Shown here: positions 50,761 through 59,886 of the stretch, one piece after another
Layout: each line of letters starts with the position of its first letter
Numbering within the stretch: the first letter of the stretch is position 1
From: CAVWSM01 sp963798505
Lineage (GTDB): Bacteria > Actinomycetota > Actinomycetes > Jiangellales > Jiangellaceae
DNA: 64,000 bases
Assembly: GCA_963798505.1 (NCBI GenBank)
Contig: CAWCTX010000009.1
Location: 1 to 64,000 of the forward strand
Direction: 5' to 3'
The notes under the pieces: model-generated
The model's database searches: none
Told to the model about the DNA's origin: nothing
What the model saw: only the letters and a program-made list of their open reading frames with translations
Position numbers and translations under genes: made by a program

Positions 50761-51788
50761 TGCCAGGCGCCACGGCAACGGGAACGCCCGCTCGCAGGCC
50801 ACCCGTTGGACCCGGTGTGAACGTCCGACGCCGCCGACTGGTCGCGGCCATCGCCCTCGGCGCGGTGGCCGTGAGCGTCTCCGGCTGGTTCATCTGGCGC
50901 GGCGGCGGCCTCGACCCGCTGATCAACCCGGAACGCTGCCGGGCGACGGTCGACGGCCGCACTGTGACGCTCGACCTCGACCAGGCCGAAAATGCCGCCA
51001 CCATCGCCTCCGTCGCGCAGAGCCGCGGGCTGCCGGCCCGGGCCGTGACGATCGCGCTGGCGACTGCGTATCAGGAGTCCGACCTGCACAACATCAGGCA
51101 TGGCGACCGCGACTCGCTCGGCCTGTTCCAGCAGCGGCCAAGCCAGGGCTGGGGCACCGAGGAGCAGGTGCAGGACCCGGTCTATGCCGCAAACGCGTTC
51201 TACGACGCGCTGGTCAAGGTGCCCGGCTACACCGAGATCGACGTCACCGTGGCGGCGCAGGAGGTGCAGCGCAGCGCGTTCCCCGACGCCTACGCCGACC
51301 ACGAGGCCGACGCGCGTGTGCTCGCCTCGGCGCTCACCGGTAACTCGCAGGGGGCGCTCAGCTGCACGGTGACCGCCGATGACGTGGGTGTCGAGGCGAT
51401 GGGGGCCGAGGGGTTGACGGCCCGCAGCGCGGCTGTGCGCGACGAGCTCAACGCCGCGTTCGGCAGACTCCCGATGGGCGGGTTCGAGCCCGGCGGGGCG
51501 ACCACCGGCCACATCGAGGGCTCGGCGCACTACGACGGGCGAGCGCTCGACGTCTTCTTCCGCCCTGTCACCGCCGACTCGACGCGGCAGGGCTGGGCAG
51601 TCGCCCAGTGGCTGGTCGCGCACGCCGACCGGCTGCACATCGCAACCGTGATCTTCGACGAGCAGGTGTGGAGCGCGTCGAAGTCGGACGAGGGCTGGCG
51701 GCCCTACGAGCACCCCGATGGGCCGACGGACAACCCGATCCTGCGGCACCTCGACCACGTCCACGTGGATGTGGTCCGCGGATCGTGA
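50760..51788 (+). CDS. membrane-anchored lytic-transglycosylase-like protein
   Basis: A 342-residue exported protein. Pro-rich start, then one transmembrane segment at residues about 24-45 (LVAAIALGAVAVSVSGWFIW). The middle resembles a transglycosylase-type lysozyme fold: TIALATAYQESDLHNIRHGD and SLGLFQQRPSQGWGTEEQV, where the Glu of YQESD is the candidate catalytic acid. The C-terminal 110 residues are a second module (GSAHYDGRALDVFFRP, then HLDHVHVDVV) with His/Asp residues that could bind zinc as in peptidoglycan peptidases. Overlap with dapD (TGATG) suggests cell-wall-linked co-expression. Confidence 0.68.
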   Translation: MPGATATGTPARRPPVGPGVNVRRRRLVAAIALGAVAVSVSGWFIWRGGGLDPLINPERCRATVDGRTVTLDLDQAENAATIASVAQSRGLPARAVTIALATAYQESDLHNIRHGDRDSLGLFQQRPSQGWGTEEQVQDPVYAANAFYDALVKVPGYTEIDVTVAAQEVQRSAFPDAYADHEADARVLASALTGNSQGALSCTVTADDVGVEAMGAEGLTARSAAVRDELNAAFGRLPMGGFEPGGATTGHIEGSAHYDGRALDVFFRPVTADSTRQGWAVAQWLVAHADRLHIATVIFDEQVWSASKSDEGWRPYEHPDGPTDNPILRHLDHVHVDVVRGS

Positions 51789-51805
51789 GCGCACCACCAC
51801 CCAAG

Positions 51806-51859
51806 ACTGAAGCACCGTGCACAACACGCCGTTCGGAGTGTCGTACACGGTGCTTCAGT
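51806..51859. terminator. 22-bp hairpin between convergent genes
   Basis: ACTGAAGCACCGTGCACAAC (from 51806) pairs with 51838-51859 over 22 positions with two mismatches around a 10-nt loop. It lies between the lysozyme-like gene and the secreted 180-residue gene, which converge. No U-tract; probably a bidirectional stem-type terminator. Confidence 0.7.
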
Positions 51860-51879
51860 ATGGGTCGTGAGCCGTGCGA

Positions 51880-52422
51880 TTAGGCCTCGCTGCCGGGCAC
51901 GAGCTGGGTGACGAACCCGTAGTTCAGGACGAAGTCCTTGTCCTCCGTCTGCGGCTGCGCGGTGTTGGGCACGTCAGACATGCACGCGCCGTTCGGGATG
52001 GTGGCCGAAGCCGTCGCCCCAGGCGCGATCTCACCGAACTCGGCGAAGATGGCCTGCTGGACGTCGGCGGGGATGCTGACGGGGTGCTTGACGTAGCCCT
52101 GCAGGGCCGTGACGCCGTCCCAGTAGATCCCCGTAACGCGCACCGGCACCTCGTTGCTCGGGTTGCCGAGTGTGACGACCACGTCGTTGCAGTAGCCGGG
52201 GTACAGATCCCCGACGACGCTGCCCTCGCCCGTCAGGTGGACCGCCTTTCCGGTGGAGCCCGACGCATTGAAGTCGGCACCGGTGATCCATGCGGCCGAC
52301 GCAACCGTGGCAGTCATGGCCAGTCCGAACGCGGCACCGATGATGCCGGCCTTGCGAGCGAGTGAGCGCTTCTTGGTGCGAGCGCCCTTGTGCGCTCCGT
52401 GAGAGGAACGACCCCTCTGCAT
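51880..52422 (-). CDS. secreted hypothetical protein, 180 aa
   Basis: Not recognised. The first 25 residues are basic (MQRGRSSHGAHKGARTKKRS), followed by a signal peptide (AGIIGAAFGLAMTATVASAA). The mature part is beta-rich with two cysteines (PGYCNDVVVTLGNPSNEVPV; NGACMSDVPNTAQPQ) that could form a disulfide. It is monocistronic: the 223-bp region upstream holds its promoter and nothing else I can identify, apart from a TCTGACA direct repeat near 52614. The long basic n-region hints at Tat or slow Sec export, but no twin-Arg motif is clear. Confidence 0.6.
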   Translation of the reverse strand: MQRGRSSHGAHKGARTKKRSLARKAGIIGAAFGLAMTATVASAAWITGADFNASGSTGKAVHLTGEGSVVGDLYPGYCNDVVVTLGNPSNEVPVRVTGIYWDGVTALQGYVKHPVSIPADVQQAIFAEFGEIAPGATASATIPNGACMSDVPNTAQPQTEDKDFVLNYGFVTQLVPGSEA

Positions 52423-52645
52423 CCGTCTTGTCCTTCCTGAAGAACCGGTGGGGCAAATGCCCCTTGACGGATACAGACGTTATGGGTCGCTATACCGGTA
52501 CTTGAGCAATTTCGCGGAGGAATGGCCGAATGGTTTGCATGTCTGCCCGAACGGCCAGACTTGTCCCACCACGGGTTGTCAGAACCGCGGAGAGCAGCCG
52601 CCCTCGTCAGCAGGTCTGACAGTCTGACAAGTCGCGCAGCGTCGC

Positions 52646-53929
<1,284 letters not shown>

Positions 53930-53971
53930 TACGGCGTCCCTTCTCTCCGTGCAAATCGCCCTTTTGACACG

Positions 53972-55066
53972 CTACACGCCTGCCCTGAGGCGACGCACAG
54001 CCGCGTCCACCCGCTCGTCAGTGGCGGTGAACGCGACGCGGACATGCCGGGCGCCGGTCGGCCCGTAGAACTCCCCCGGAGTAACGACGATGCCCCGGTC
54101 GGCCAGCCAGCCGACGGACTCCCAGCACGGCTCATCGCGGGTCGCCCAGAGGTAGAGCGAGGCCTCGGAGTGGTCGATGCGGAAGCCGGCGACCTGCAGC
54201 GCCTCGCGTAGCAGGCCGCGGCGGCGCGCATAGCGCTCCCGCTGCTCCACGACGTGCTCGTCGTCGCCCAGCGCCGCGATGAGAGCCGCCTGCACCGGTG
54301 TGGGCACCATCATCCCGGCGTGCTTGCGGACGTCCAGGATCCGTTGCACCAGGCTTCGGTCACCTGCGGCGAAGCCGGCCCGATAGCCGGCGAGGTTGGA
54401 CCGCTTTGACAGCGAGTTGACGGCCAGCAGTCCCTCCGGCGACCCGCCAGACACGTCGGAGTGCAGAATCGAGACGGGCTCCTCGCCCTCCCATCCGTAC
54501 TCGATGTAGCACTCGTCTGCCGCCACGACCGCACCACGCTCGCGCGCCCACGTCACGACCTTGGCGAGGTGCTCCGGCGGCAGCACCCGTCCGTGCGGGT
54601 TGGCCGGTGAGTTGAGCCAGACGAGGCCGACCCGGCGCGGCCCGAGGCTGGTCAGGCTGTCCGTCGCCACCGGCTCCGCGCCGGCCAAGAGCGCACCCAC
54701 CTGGTACGTGGGATAGGCGAGCGAGGGATGGACCACCACGTCGCCGGAACCCAGGCCGAGCAAGGTCGGCAGCCACGCGACCAGCTCCTTGGAGCCGATG
54801 CTCGGCAGGACCGCGTCGGGGTCGAGGTCCGGCACCGACAGTCGCCGCGCGAACCAGCCCGCCACTGCCTCCCGCAGCTCAGGCGTGCCGTGGGCCTGCG
54901 GGTAGCCGGGCGCGTCAGCGGCCGCCGCCAGCGCCTCCTGCACGAGCTTGGGCGTGGGATCCACCGGTGTGCCCACCGACAGGTCGACGACGCCATCGGC
55001 GTGGGCGGCGGCGCGCTGCCGGTAAGGCGTCAGCGAATCCCACGGGAAGTCCGGCAGCTGGCGCAC
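53972..55066 (-). CDS. dapC: succinyldiaminopimelate transaminase
   Basis: A 364-residue fold-type I PLP aminotransferase. The Schiff-base Lys is in NSLSKRSNLAGYRAGF; the carboxylate-binding Arg is in GARHVRVAFTATDER; NSPANPHGRVLPPEHL and VAADECYIEYGW complete the cofactor pocket. It converts N-succinyl-2-amino-6-ketopimelate to succinyl-DAP, between dapD and dapE products. Adjacent to fdxC exactly as in M. tuberculosis (Rv1178-Rv1177). GTG start, 13 nt after the fdxC stop. Confidence 0.9.
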   Translation of the reverse strand: MRQLPDFPWDSLTPYRQRAAAHADGVVDLSVGTPVDPTPKLVQEALAAAADAPGYPQAHGTPELREAVAGWFARRLSVPDLDPDAVLPSIGSKELVAWLPTLLGLGSGDVVVHPSLAYPTYQVGALLAGAEPVATDSLTSLGPRRVGLVWLNSPANPHGRVLPPEHLAKVVTWARERGAVVAADECYIEYGWEGEEPVSILHSDVSGGSPEGLLAVNSLSKRSNLAGYRAGFAAGDRSLVQRILDVRKHAGMMVPTPVQAALIAALGDDEHVVEQRERYARRRGLLREALQVAGFRIDHSEASLYLWATRDEPCWESVGWLADRGIVVTPGEFYGPTGARHVRVAFTATDERVDAAVRRLRAGV

Positions 55067-55079
55067 CCGGCCGGACCGC

Positions 55080-55406
55080 TCAGTTCTCGGTCGACTGCGG
55101 CGGCAGCGCCGCGATCAGCGCGTGGTCCTTGTCGATGACGCCGAGCTTGGACGCCCCACCCGGCGAGCCCAGGTCGTCGAAGAACTCGACGTTGGCCGCG
55201 TGATAGTCCTTCCACTGCTCCGGCACGTCGTCTTCGTAGAAGATGGCCTCCACCGGGCAGACCGGCTCGCACGCACCGCAGTCGACGCACTCGTCGGGGT
55301 GGATGTAGAGCATCCGCCCCCCCTCGTAGATGCAGTCGACGGGGCACTCCTCGACGCACGCCCGGTCCTTGAGGTCCACACACGGCTGGGCGATGACATA
55401 CGTCAC
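55080..55406 (-). CDS. fdxC: 7Fe ferredoxin FdxC
   Basis: A 108-residue 7Fe (3Fe-4S plus 4Fe-4S) ferredoxin. Cysteines 9, 17 and 50 fit the 3Fe-4S site (QPCVDLKDRACVEECP), and 21, 40, 43 and 46 fit the 4Fe-4S site (ECPVDCIYEGG; DECVDCGACEPVCP). The GTG at 55406 has GGAGG about 8 nt upstream; the mycobacterial FdxC is almost the same length. It is a cytosolic electron carrier and, with dapC, forms the conserved pair. Confidence 0.95.
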   Translation of the reverse strand: MTYVIAQPCVDLKDRACVEECPVDCIYEGGRMLYIHPDECVDCGACEPVCPVEAIFYEDDVPEQWKDYHAANVEFFDDLGSPGGASKLGVIDKDHALIAALPPQSTEN

Positions 55407-55526
55407 GACGAACTCCTCCTGGTCCCGGGGCGCGTGCCAAACCCGCTCGCCCTCGAGCGAGCCTGGTGCGCTCATCTCCTAGTATCACGACGAGTACCGC
55501 GGCACGTCACTGAAGGGGTCCACATT

Positions 55527-56516
55527 TTGGCGCTGACGCCCGCCGACGTCGGTCGTCGCGTCGTGGTCCGCCGGCGCCTGAGCGCGTACGAACGGCGCGA
55601 CGCCGCTGACCCGTCGATGACCGATGTGCTCGGCACCCTGGTCCGGCTCGACGCCGATGGGCTGGCGGTGCGCCGTGGGGACGGCGAGCTCGTGGACGTA
55701 CCGGCCGGGGAGGTGATCGCGAGCAAGGTCGTCCCGGCACGTACGGTGACACGCCGCGAGGTGCGCCTGCTGGAGGAGGCAGCCGCACGCGGGTGGACGG
55801 GCTATGAGACCGGCCGGATCGGTGACTGGCTGTTGCGCGCGGGCGGCGGGTTCACCGGCCGAGCCAACTCGTGCCTGCCGCTGGGGCGTCCCGACCGCCC
55901 GGTCGACGCGGCCGTCGCAGCCGTGCAGAGCTGGTACGCCGCCCTCGGCCTGCCCGCACAGTTCCAGATCGCGGAGCCGACGTCCCGCGACCTCGACGGG
56001 CGGCTCGAGACCCGCGGGTGGGAGCGGCACAACGCTGCGCTGGTGATGACCGGCCCTGTCGACGGGGTGGCCGATGAGTTCCGGCCGGACAGCCGGGGCT
56101 TCGAGGTCCGACGCGAAGTGGACGAGGCCTGGCTCGCCGGATACCACTACCGAGGCGGCGGGGAGGTGCCGCCCGCCGGTCGACGGGTGCTCTCCGAGGC
56201 GCCCCACGCACAGCTCGGGTTCGCCCGTGTGACCGACGGCAACGAGGTCATCGCCATCGGCCGCGGTGCCGTCAGCGAGGCCGCCGACGGGGTCCTGTGG
56301 CTCGGCCTCACGGCGATCGAGGTCGCCGAATCGGCCCGGCGCCAGGGCCTCGGACGCCTCGTCGCCACTGGGCTGGCCGCATGGGGTCAGACGCTCGGAG
56401 CGACGCACGTCTACCTGCAGGTCGCGGTGGAGAACGCCGCGGCGATCGCGATGTACGAGGGGCTTGGCCTCGCCGAGCACCACCGCTACCACTACCGCCG
56501 CGCCCCGACGAACTGA
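55527..56516 (+). CDS. GNAT-family N-acetyltransferase
   Basis: A 329-residue protein with an N-terminal beta-rich module (residues about 1-75, LTPADVGRRVVVRRRLSAYE) and a double GNAT-like region; the acetyl-CoA loop is in ARRQGLGRLVATGLAAWGQ near residue 275, followed by HVYLQVAVENAAAIAMYEGL. The start is a TTG (55527) with AAGGGG 9 nt before it, the best ribosome site in the region. The acceptor is unknown. The stop lies inside the following hairpin. Confidence 0.78.
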   Translation: MALTPADVGRRVVVRRRLSAYERRDAADPSMTDVLGTLVRLDADGLAVRRGDGELVDVPAGEVIASKVVPARTVTRREVRLLEEAAARGWTGYETGRIGDWLLRAGGGFTGRANSCLPLGRPDRPVDAAVAAVQSWYAALGLPAQFQIAEPTSRDLDGRLETRGWERHNAALVMTGPVDGVADEFRPDSRGFEVRREVDEAWLAGYHYRGGGEVPPAGRRVLSEAPHAQLGFARVTDGNEVIAIGRGAVSEAADGVLWLGLTAIEVAESARRQGLGRLVATGLAAWGQTLGATHVYLQVAVENAAAIAMYEGLGLAEHHRYHYRRAPTN

Positions 56517-56593
56517 TCAGGGGGACCCGTGTCCAATCCGGATGGATCGGGGCGCCCTTGTCCAATAGGTCTGGACACGGGTCGCCCCTGATC
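56515..56593. terminator. 21-bp hairpin between convergent genes
   Basis: GATCAGGGGGACCCGTGTCC (from 56515) pairs with 56572-56593, with one bulge, enclosing a 36-nt region. It includes the GNAT stop codon and precedes the VanW stop on the other strand. Like the other intergenic hairpins in this window it lacks a U-tract. Confidence 0.7.
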
Positions 56594-56612
56594 GGCGCGG
56601 ATGACGGCGCGG

Positions 56613-58436
56613 CTACTGCGGAGCCGGACCGCAGATGATGTGCGTGCCCGCGTTGTAGACCACGTGGTCCTTGTCGGTCACGGCCTCGCCCTGCGGCGAC
56701 GTGCGGGTGCGCGTCACGTCGACCTGGAAGCCGTCCTGGCCCGCCTGGGCCTCGCACTCGGGGGTGGTGTCGTACCTGGTGCCGTACGACTTGTGCGCGT
56801 AGCGGTCGGACACGCTGATGTTGGTGTCCCAGTACTTCGTGCTCCAGATGCGCACCGTGATCGAGCCCTGCCCGCCCGAGGAGCTGGGCGAGAAGCTGGT
56901 GTCGACGACGACGCCGTACGGGGTGTCGTTCTTCCACCGCATGTCGAGCGAGCCCCAGTTGACGGTGGCCTCGACGCCGAGCGGGTAGCGCGAGAAGTAG
57001 AGGCTGTGCGGCTTGTGCTCGATGTCTTCCATGCCGGCCTTGTAGGCCGCGTTGAAGGTGGTCGTGGCGACCTGCGAGACGCCGCCGCCGTAGTCCTTCT
57101 TGAACACGCCGCCCTGGATGGTCCAGCCGGGGACGAACCCCGTCTCGGCCGAGCGCTTGCCGACGATGCCGTTGAGGCTGAACGTCTCGCCCGGCGCGAT
57201 GAAGGCGTTGTCGATCTTCTCGGCCGCGAGCCGGATGTTGACGTTGCGGTAGTCGGAGTGCGGGAACCGCGTCGTGGTCTCGCTGATCACCGAGGCGACG
57301 CCGAGGTTGGCCGCTTCCTCGGTCGTGATCTCCGGCTCGACCGTGGACAGCGGCACGTTGGCGACGCGCTGGTCACCCGCGAGCGGCAGCGCGGCGAGGA
57401 CCGCGCCGGCCAGGTCGTTGGCCGTGATGCCCTGGCCTGCGGAGCCGGGCACGACGACCGGCGCGCCGTTCTCGATGCGGACACTGGCATCCTTGGCGCC
57501 GGTCTGGATGGACCCGAGCGCGTCCTTGCCTTCGGTCATCAGCCGCTCGCCGTCGATCTGCGGTGCCAGCGTGCCCTCGGGGGTCGAGCTCATGTTGAGG
57601 ACCGATCCGAGCAGGGCCGGGTCGAGCTGGGCCTGCTGGGTGCCCGCGACGACGGTGACCGGACCAGACATCGCCGGCTGGGCGAACTGCGCCATGGCCG
57701 TGTCGACGTCGGTCTGGTCGATGGTGGGGGTGGTCTCCTCGTAGTCGAGGACAACCGGATCCGTGGAGCGCAGGAACGCGTCGCCGATGGCGTCGGACGC
57801 GGCCTGCACCTCAAGGGTGCGGCCGAGCTGCGCCGGCGCGGCGACCGCCTGGCCGTCGGCGAAGGTGATGCCCCCGTCGACCGGCTCCCGGTTGACTGTG
57901 CCCGCCACCTGGGCGAGCGCCGCGGCGAGCTCGTCCTTGTCGACGATGAAGATGGGCTCGACGTCGCCGCCGCCGAACATCCCGCGCCACAGGTCGGCCG
58001 GGCTCGCGCCGCCGTCGACCTGGTCGACGGTCGCGGCGACGTTGACGCCAAGGCCGCTTGTCGCCGGATCGAGCTGGACGGGCTCCTCGCCCTCGCCGGG
58101 CGACAGCGAGATCGGGGTGGCGATCCGCTCGGCCAGGCCGTCGGTGAGTGCGGCCTCGGCCTCGGACTGGCTCAGTCCGCCGATCTCGATGCCGAGCACC
58201 GATGTGTCGCCGGGCACCTCGCCGCCCACGGCGGCATACGCCGCGCCGTAGAGCAGCGCCAGGGAGGCGGCGCCGCCACCGGCGATGAGGGCGATCTTGC
58301 GACCGGGCAGGCGGCGGCCTGCCGGCTCGGCGCCTTCGGCGGTCGGCTCGATGGCGAGCTCAGTCGTCAGCGGGTCGTTCGGTTGCTGATCCACGGGCTC
58401 GGGCGAGGCAAGGGAGTGCCTGGTCTCGTCGGACAC
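56613..58436 (-). CDS. VanW-family protein with peptidoglycan-binding domains
   Basis: A 607-residue cell-envelope protein: a cytoplasmic tail, one transmembrane helix (KIALIAGGGAASLALLYGAA) near residue 50, two or three extracellular PG_binding_4-type domains (QSEAEAALTDGLAER and later SVLNMSSTPEGTLAPQIDG), then a VanW domain (residues about 430-550) with RLAAEKIDNAFIAPGETFSL, GGVSQVATTTFNAAYKAGM and RWKNDTPYGVVV. VanW was named from vancomycin-resistance clusters, but this type is a general actinobacterial wall protein. GTG start. DUF6113 follows upstream; the tail is Pro-rich. Confidence 0.87.
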   Translation of the reverse strand: MSDETRHSLASPEPVDQQPNDPLTTELAIEPTAEGAEPAGRRLPGRKIALIAGGGAASLALLYGAAYAAVGGEVPGDTSVLGIEIGGLSQSEAEAALTDGLAERIATPISLSPGEGEEPVQLDPATSGLGVNVAATVDQVDGGASPADLWRGMFGGGDVEPIFIVDKDELAAALAQVAGTVNREPVDGGITFADGQAVAAPAQLGRTLEVQAASDAIGDAFLRSTDPVVLDYEETTPTIDQTDVDTAMAQFAQPAMSGPVTVVAGTQQAQLDPALLGSVLNMSSTPEGTLAPQIDGERLMTEGKDALGSIQTGAKDASVRIENGAPVVVPGSAGQGITANDLAGAVLAALPLAGDQRVANVPLSTVEPEITTEEAANLGVASVISETTTRFPHSDYRNVNIRLAAEKIDNAFIAPGETFSLNGIVGKRSAETGFVPGWTIQGGVFKKDYGGGVSQVATTTFNAAYKAGMEDIEHKPHSLYFSRYPLGVEATVNWGSLDMRWKNDTPYGVVVDTSFSPSSSGGQGSITVRIWSTKYWDTNISVSDRYAHKSYGTRYDTTPECEAQAGQDGFQVDVTRTRTSPQGEAVTDKDHVVYNAGTHIICGPAPQ

Positions 58437-58494
58437 GGGGCTTCTCTCGGTAGATAAACACGACGGCCGCCTAGTCAGAGACGGCCCTGCCATG

Positions 58495-58890
58495 TTAGTG
58501 GACGCGACCGCCCGCCCGTTGGTTGCTGATCGTTTGTGTCGGCAGCCCGATTGAGACGCTCATCACGAGCACCCCACCGAAGAGGAAGAGCAGCCCCGCT
58601 GCACCGGACGCAATGACCAGGTCACCCTCGGGGCGCTTGATGGTGAAAGGAATCACACCCAGAATCCACCCCGCGGCGGCCAGCGCGAGCGCGAGGCGAC
58701 TCGCGGTGGCAGCTCGGACCAGCGCGACGAGGAGCAGCGTGGAACCGACCGCAAGCACCACACCATACGGGATCCGGACGCTGCCGACATGCAGCCCTGA
58801 TCGGTGCAAAAAGGACCCTGCCACACCAGTAACGAACGCGACCAGGACCACTGCGGCAAGAGGCGGGCCGGATCGCAACCAGCTAGGCAC
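58495..58890 (-). CDS. DUF6113 family membrane protein
   Basis: A 131-residue protein with four hydrophobic helices (LAAVVLVAFVTGVAGSFLH, VVLAVGSTLLLVALVRAA, LALALAAAGWILGVIPF and GLLFLFGGVLVMSVSIGL). It belongs to the actinobacterial DUF6113 group found downstream of mshB. The GTG at 58890 lies inside the end of mshB (8-nt overlap), so the two are coupled. The role is unknown; membrane. Confidence 0.7.
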   Translation of the reverse strand: MPSWLRSGPPLAAVVLVAFVTGVAGSFLHRSGLHVGSVRIPYGVVLAVGSTLLLVALVRAATASRLALALAAAGWILGVIPFTIKRPEGDLVIASGAAGLLFLFGGVLVMSVSIGLPTQTISNQRAGGRVH

Positions 58891-59816
58891 CGAGCACGCC
58901 GGCGAACAAGTCCTCTTCGAACCCATCGGGCCCGACCGGCCCGGGTCGGCCCTTGACGAGTCGGTAGAACTCCAACCCGAAGAACTCCGGGCCGGCGACC
59001 TCCTCCATCGCGAAGAACGGGCCGTCAGGCGTGATCTGCGTGGCGTGCGCAAGCATTGCCGCCTTCTTGGCGGCGACGAACGCGGTGCCGTCGATGCGCG
59101 CAGTGATGAGCTCGTCAGGCACGACCATGGGGAAATCGTCTGGGCTCTCGATGCCGAAGAAGTCGGTGCCGGCCGCCTTGGCCAGCTCGATGCCTTGCGC
59201 GATTGCCGACCTGGGCGTGGAAGTCCAGTAGACCTTCGGCACGTCCCAGGCCTGGGCCGAGATCCGGGCGGTAGGACGGCGCCGCCGCGAGGGCGATCGC
59301 GTAGGTCGCGACCCGGTGCGCCTGTACGTGGTCGGGGTGGCCGTACTGACCGAAGTCGTCGTAGGCGACCACCACCTGCGGGCGCACCTGGCGCAGCACC
59401 GGCACGAGATGGTCGGCCGCCTCGCGCAGGTCGGCCCGCCAGAAGGTGTCATCGCGTGGATCCGGCGGCACCGCGGCAGCCTGGCCGTCCTCCGACCACA
59501 CCATGCCCGTGTCGCGGTATCGCCCCGTGCCGCCGAGGAACCGGTGGTCGGTCACGCCGAGCTCGCGCATCGCCTGAGCCAGCTCGCCGATGCGCTGCCG
59601 GCCCAGCGAGTCGTCGTGGTGGGACGCCAGGTGTGCGAGGTCGGGCACCAGCACCTCGCCCTCCTCGCCGAGCGTGCAGGTAATGAGGGTGACGTGCGCG
59701 CCCTCGGCGACGTAGCGGGCCATCGTCACGCCGTTGCTGATCGTCTCGTCGTCGGGATGGGCGTGGACTAGGAGCAGGCGGCGGTCCGGGAGCTCGACCG
59801 GGGACGCAGCAGACAT
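58883..59816 (-). CDS. mshB: mycothiol synthesis deacetylase MshB (one frameshift)
   Basis: N-acetyl-1-D-myo-inositol-2-amino-2-deoxy-alpha-D-glucopyranoside deacetylase, second step of mycothiol synthesis. Zinc-site signatures: VHAHPDDETISNG (HPDDE at 20-24) and the later YGHPDHVQAH. C-terminal landmarks are GTDFFGIESPDDFPMVV and AAKKAAMLAHATQITPDGPF. A run GGG at 59254-59256 has one base too many; removing it restores PDLGQAWDVPKVYW and gives about 310 residues, normal for the family. I regard the break as a sequencing-type error. It fits the mycothiol chemistry implied by mycoredoxin. Confidence 0.92.
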
Positions 59817-59886
59817 GGCGCCAAGGCTAGGCGGTAGCACCGACGGGTCGGCGCCACGGTCCGGGCTGGCTGCAAGGATGGCGTGC

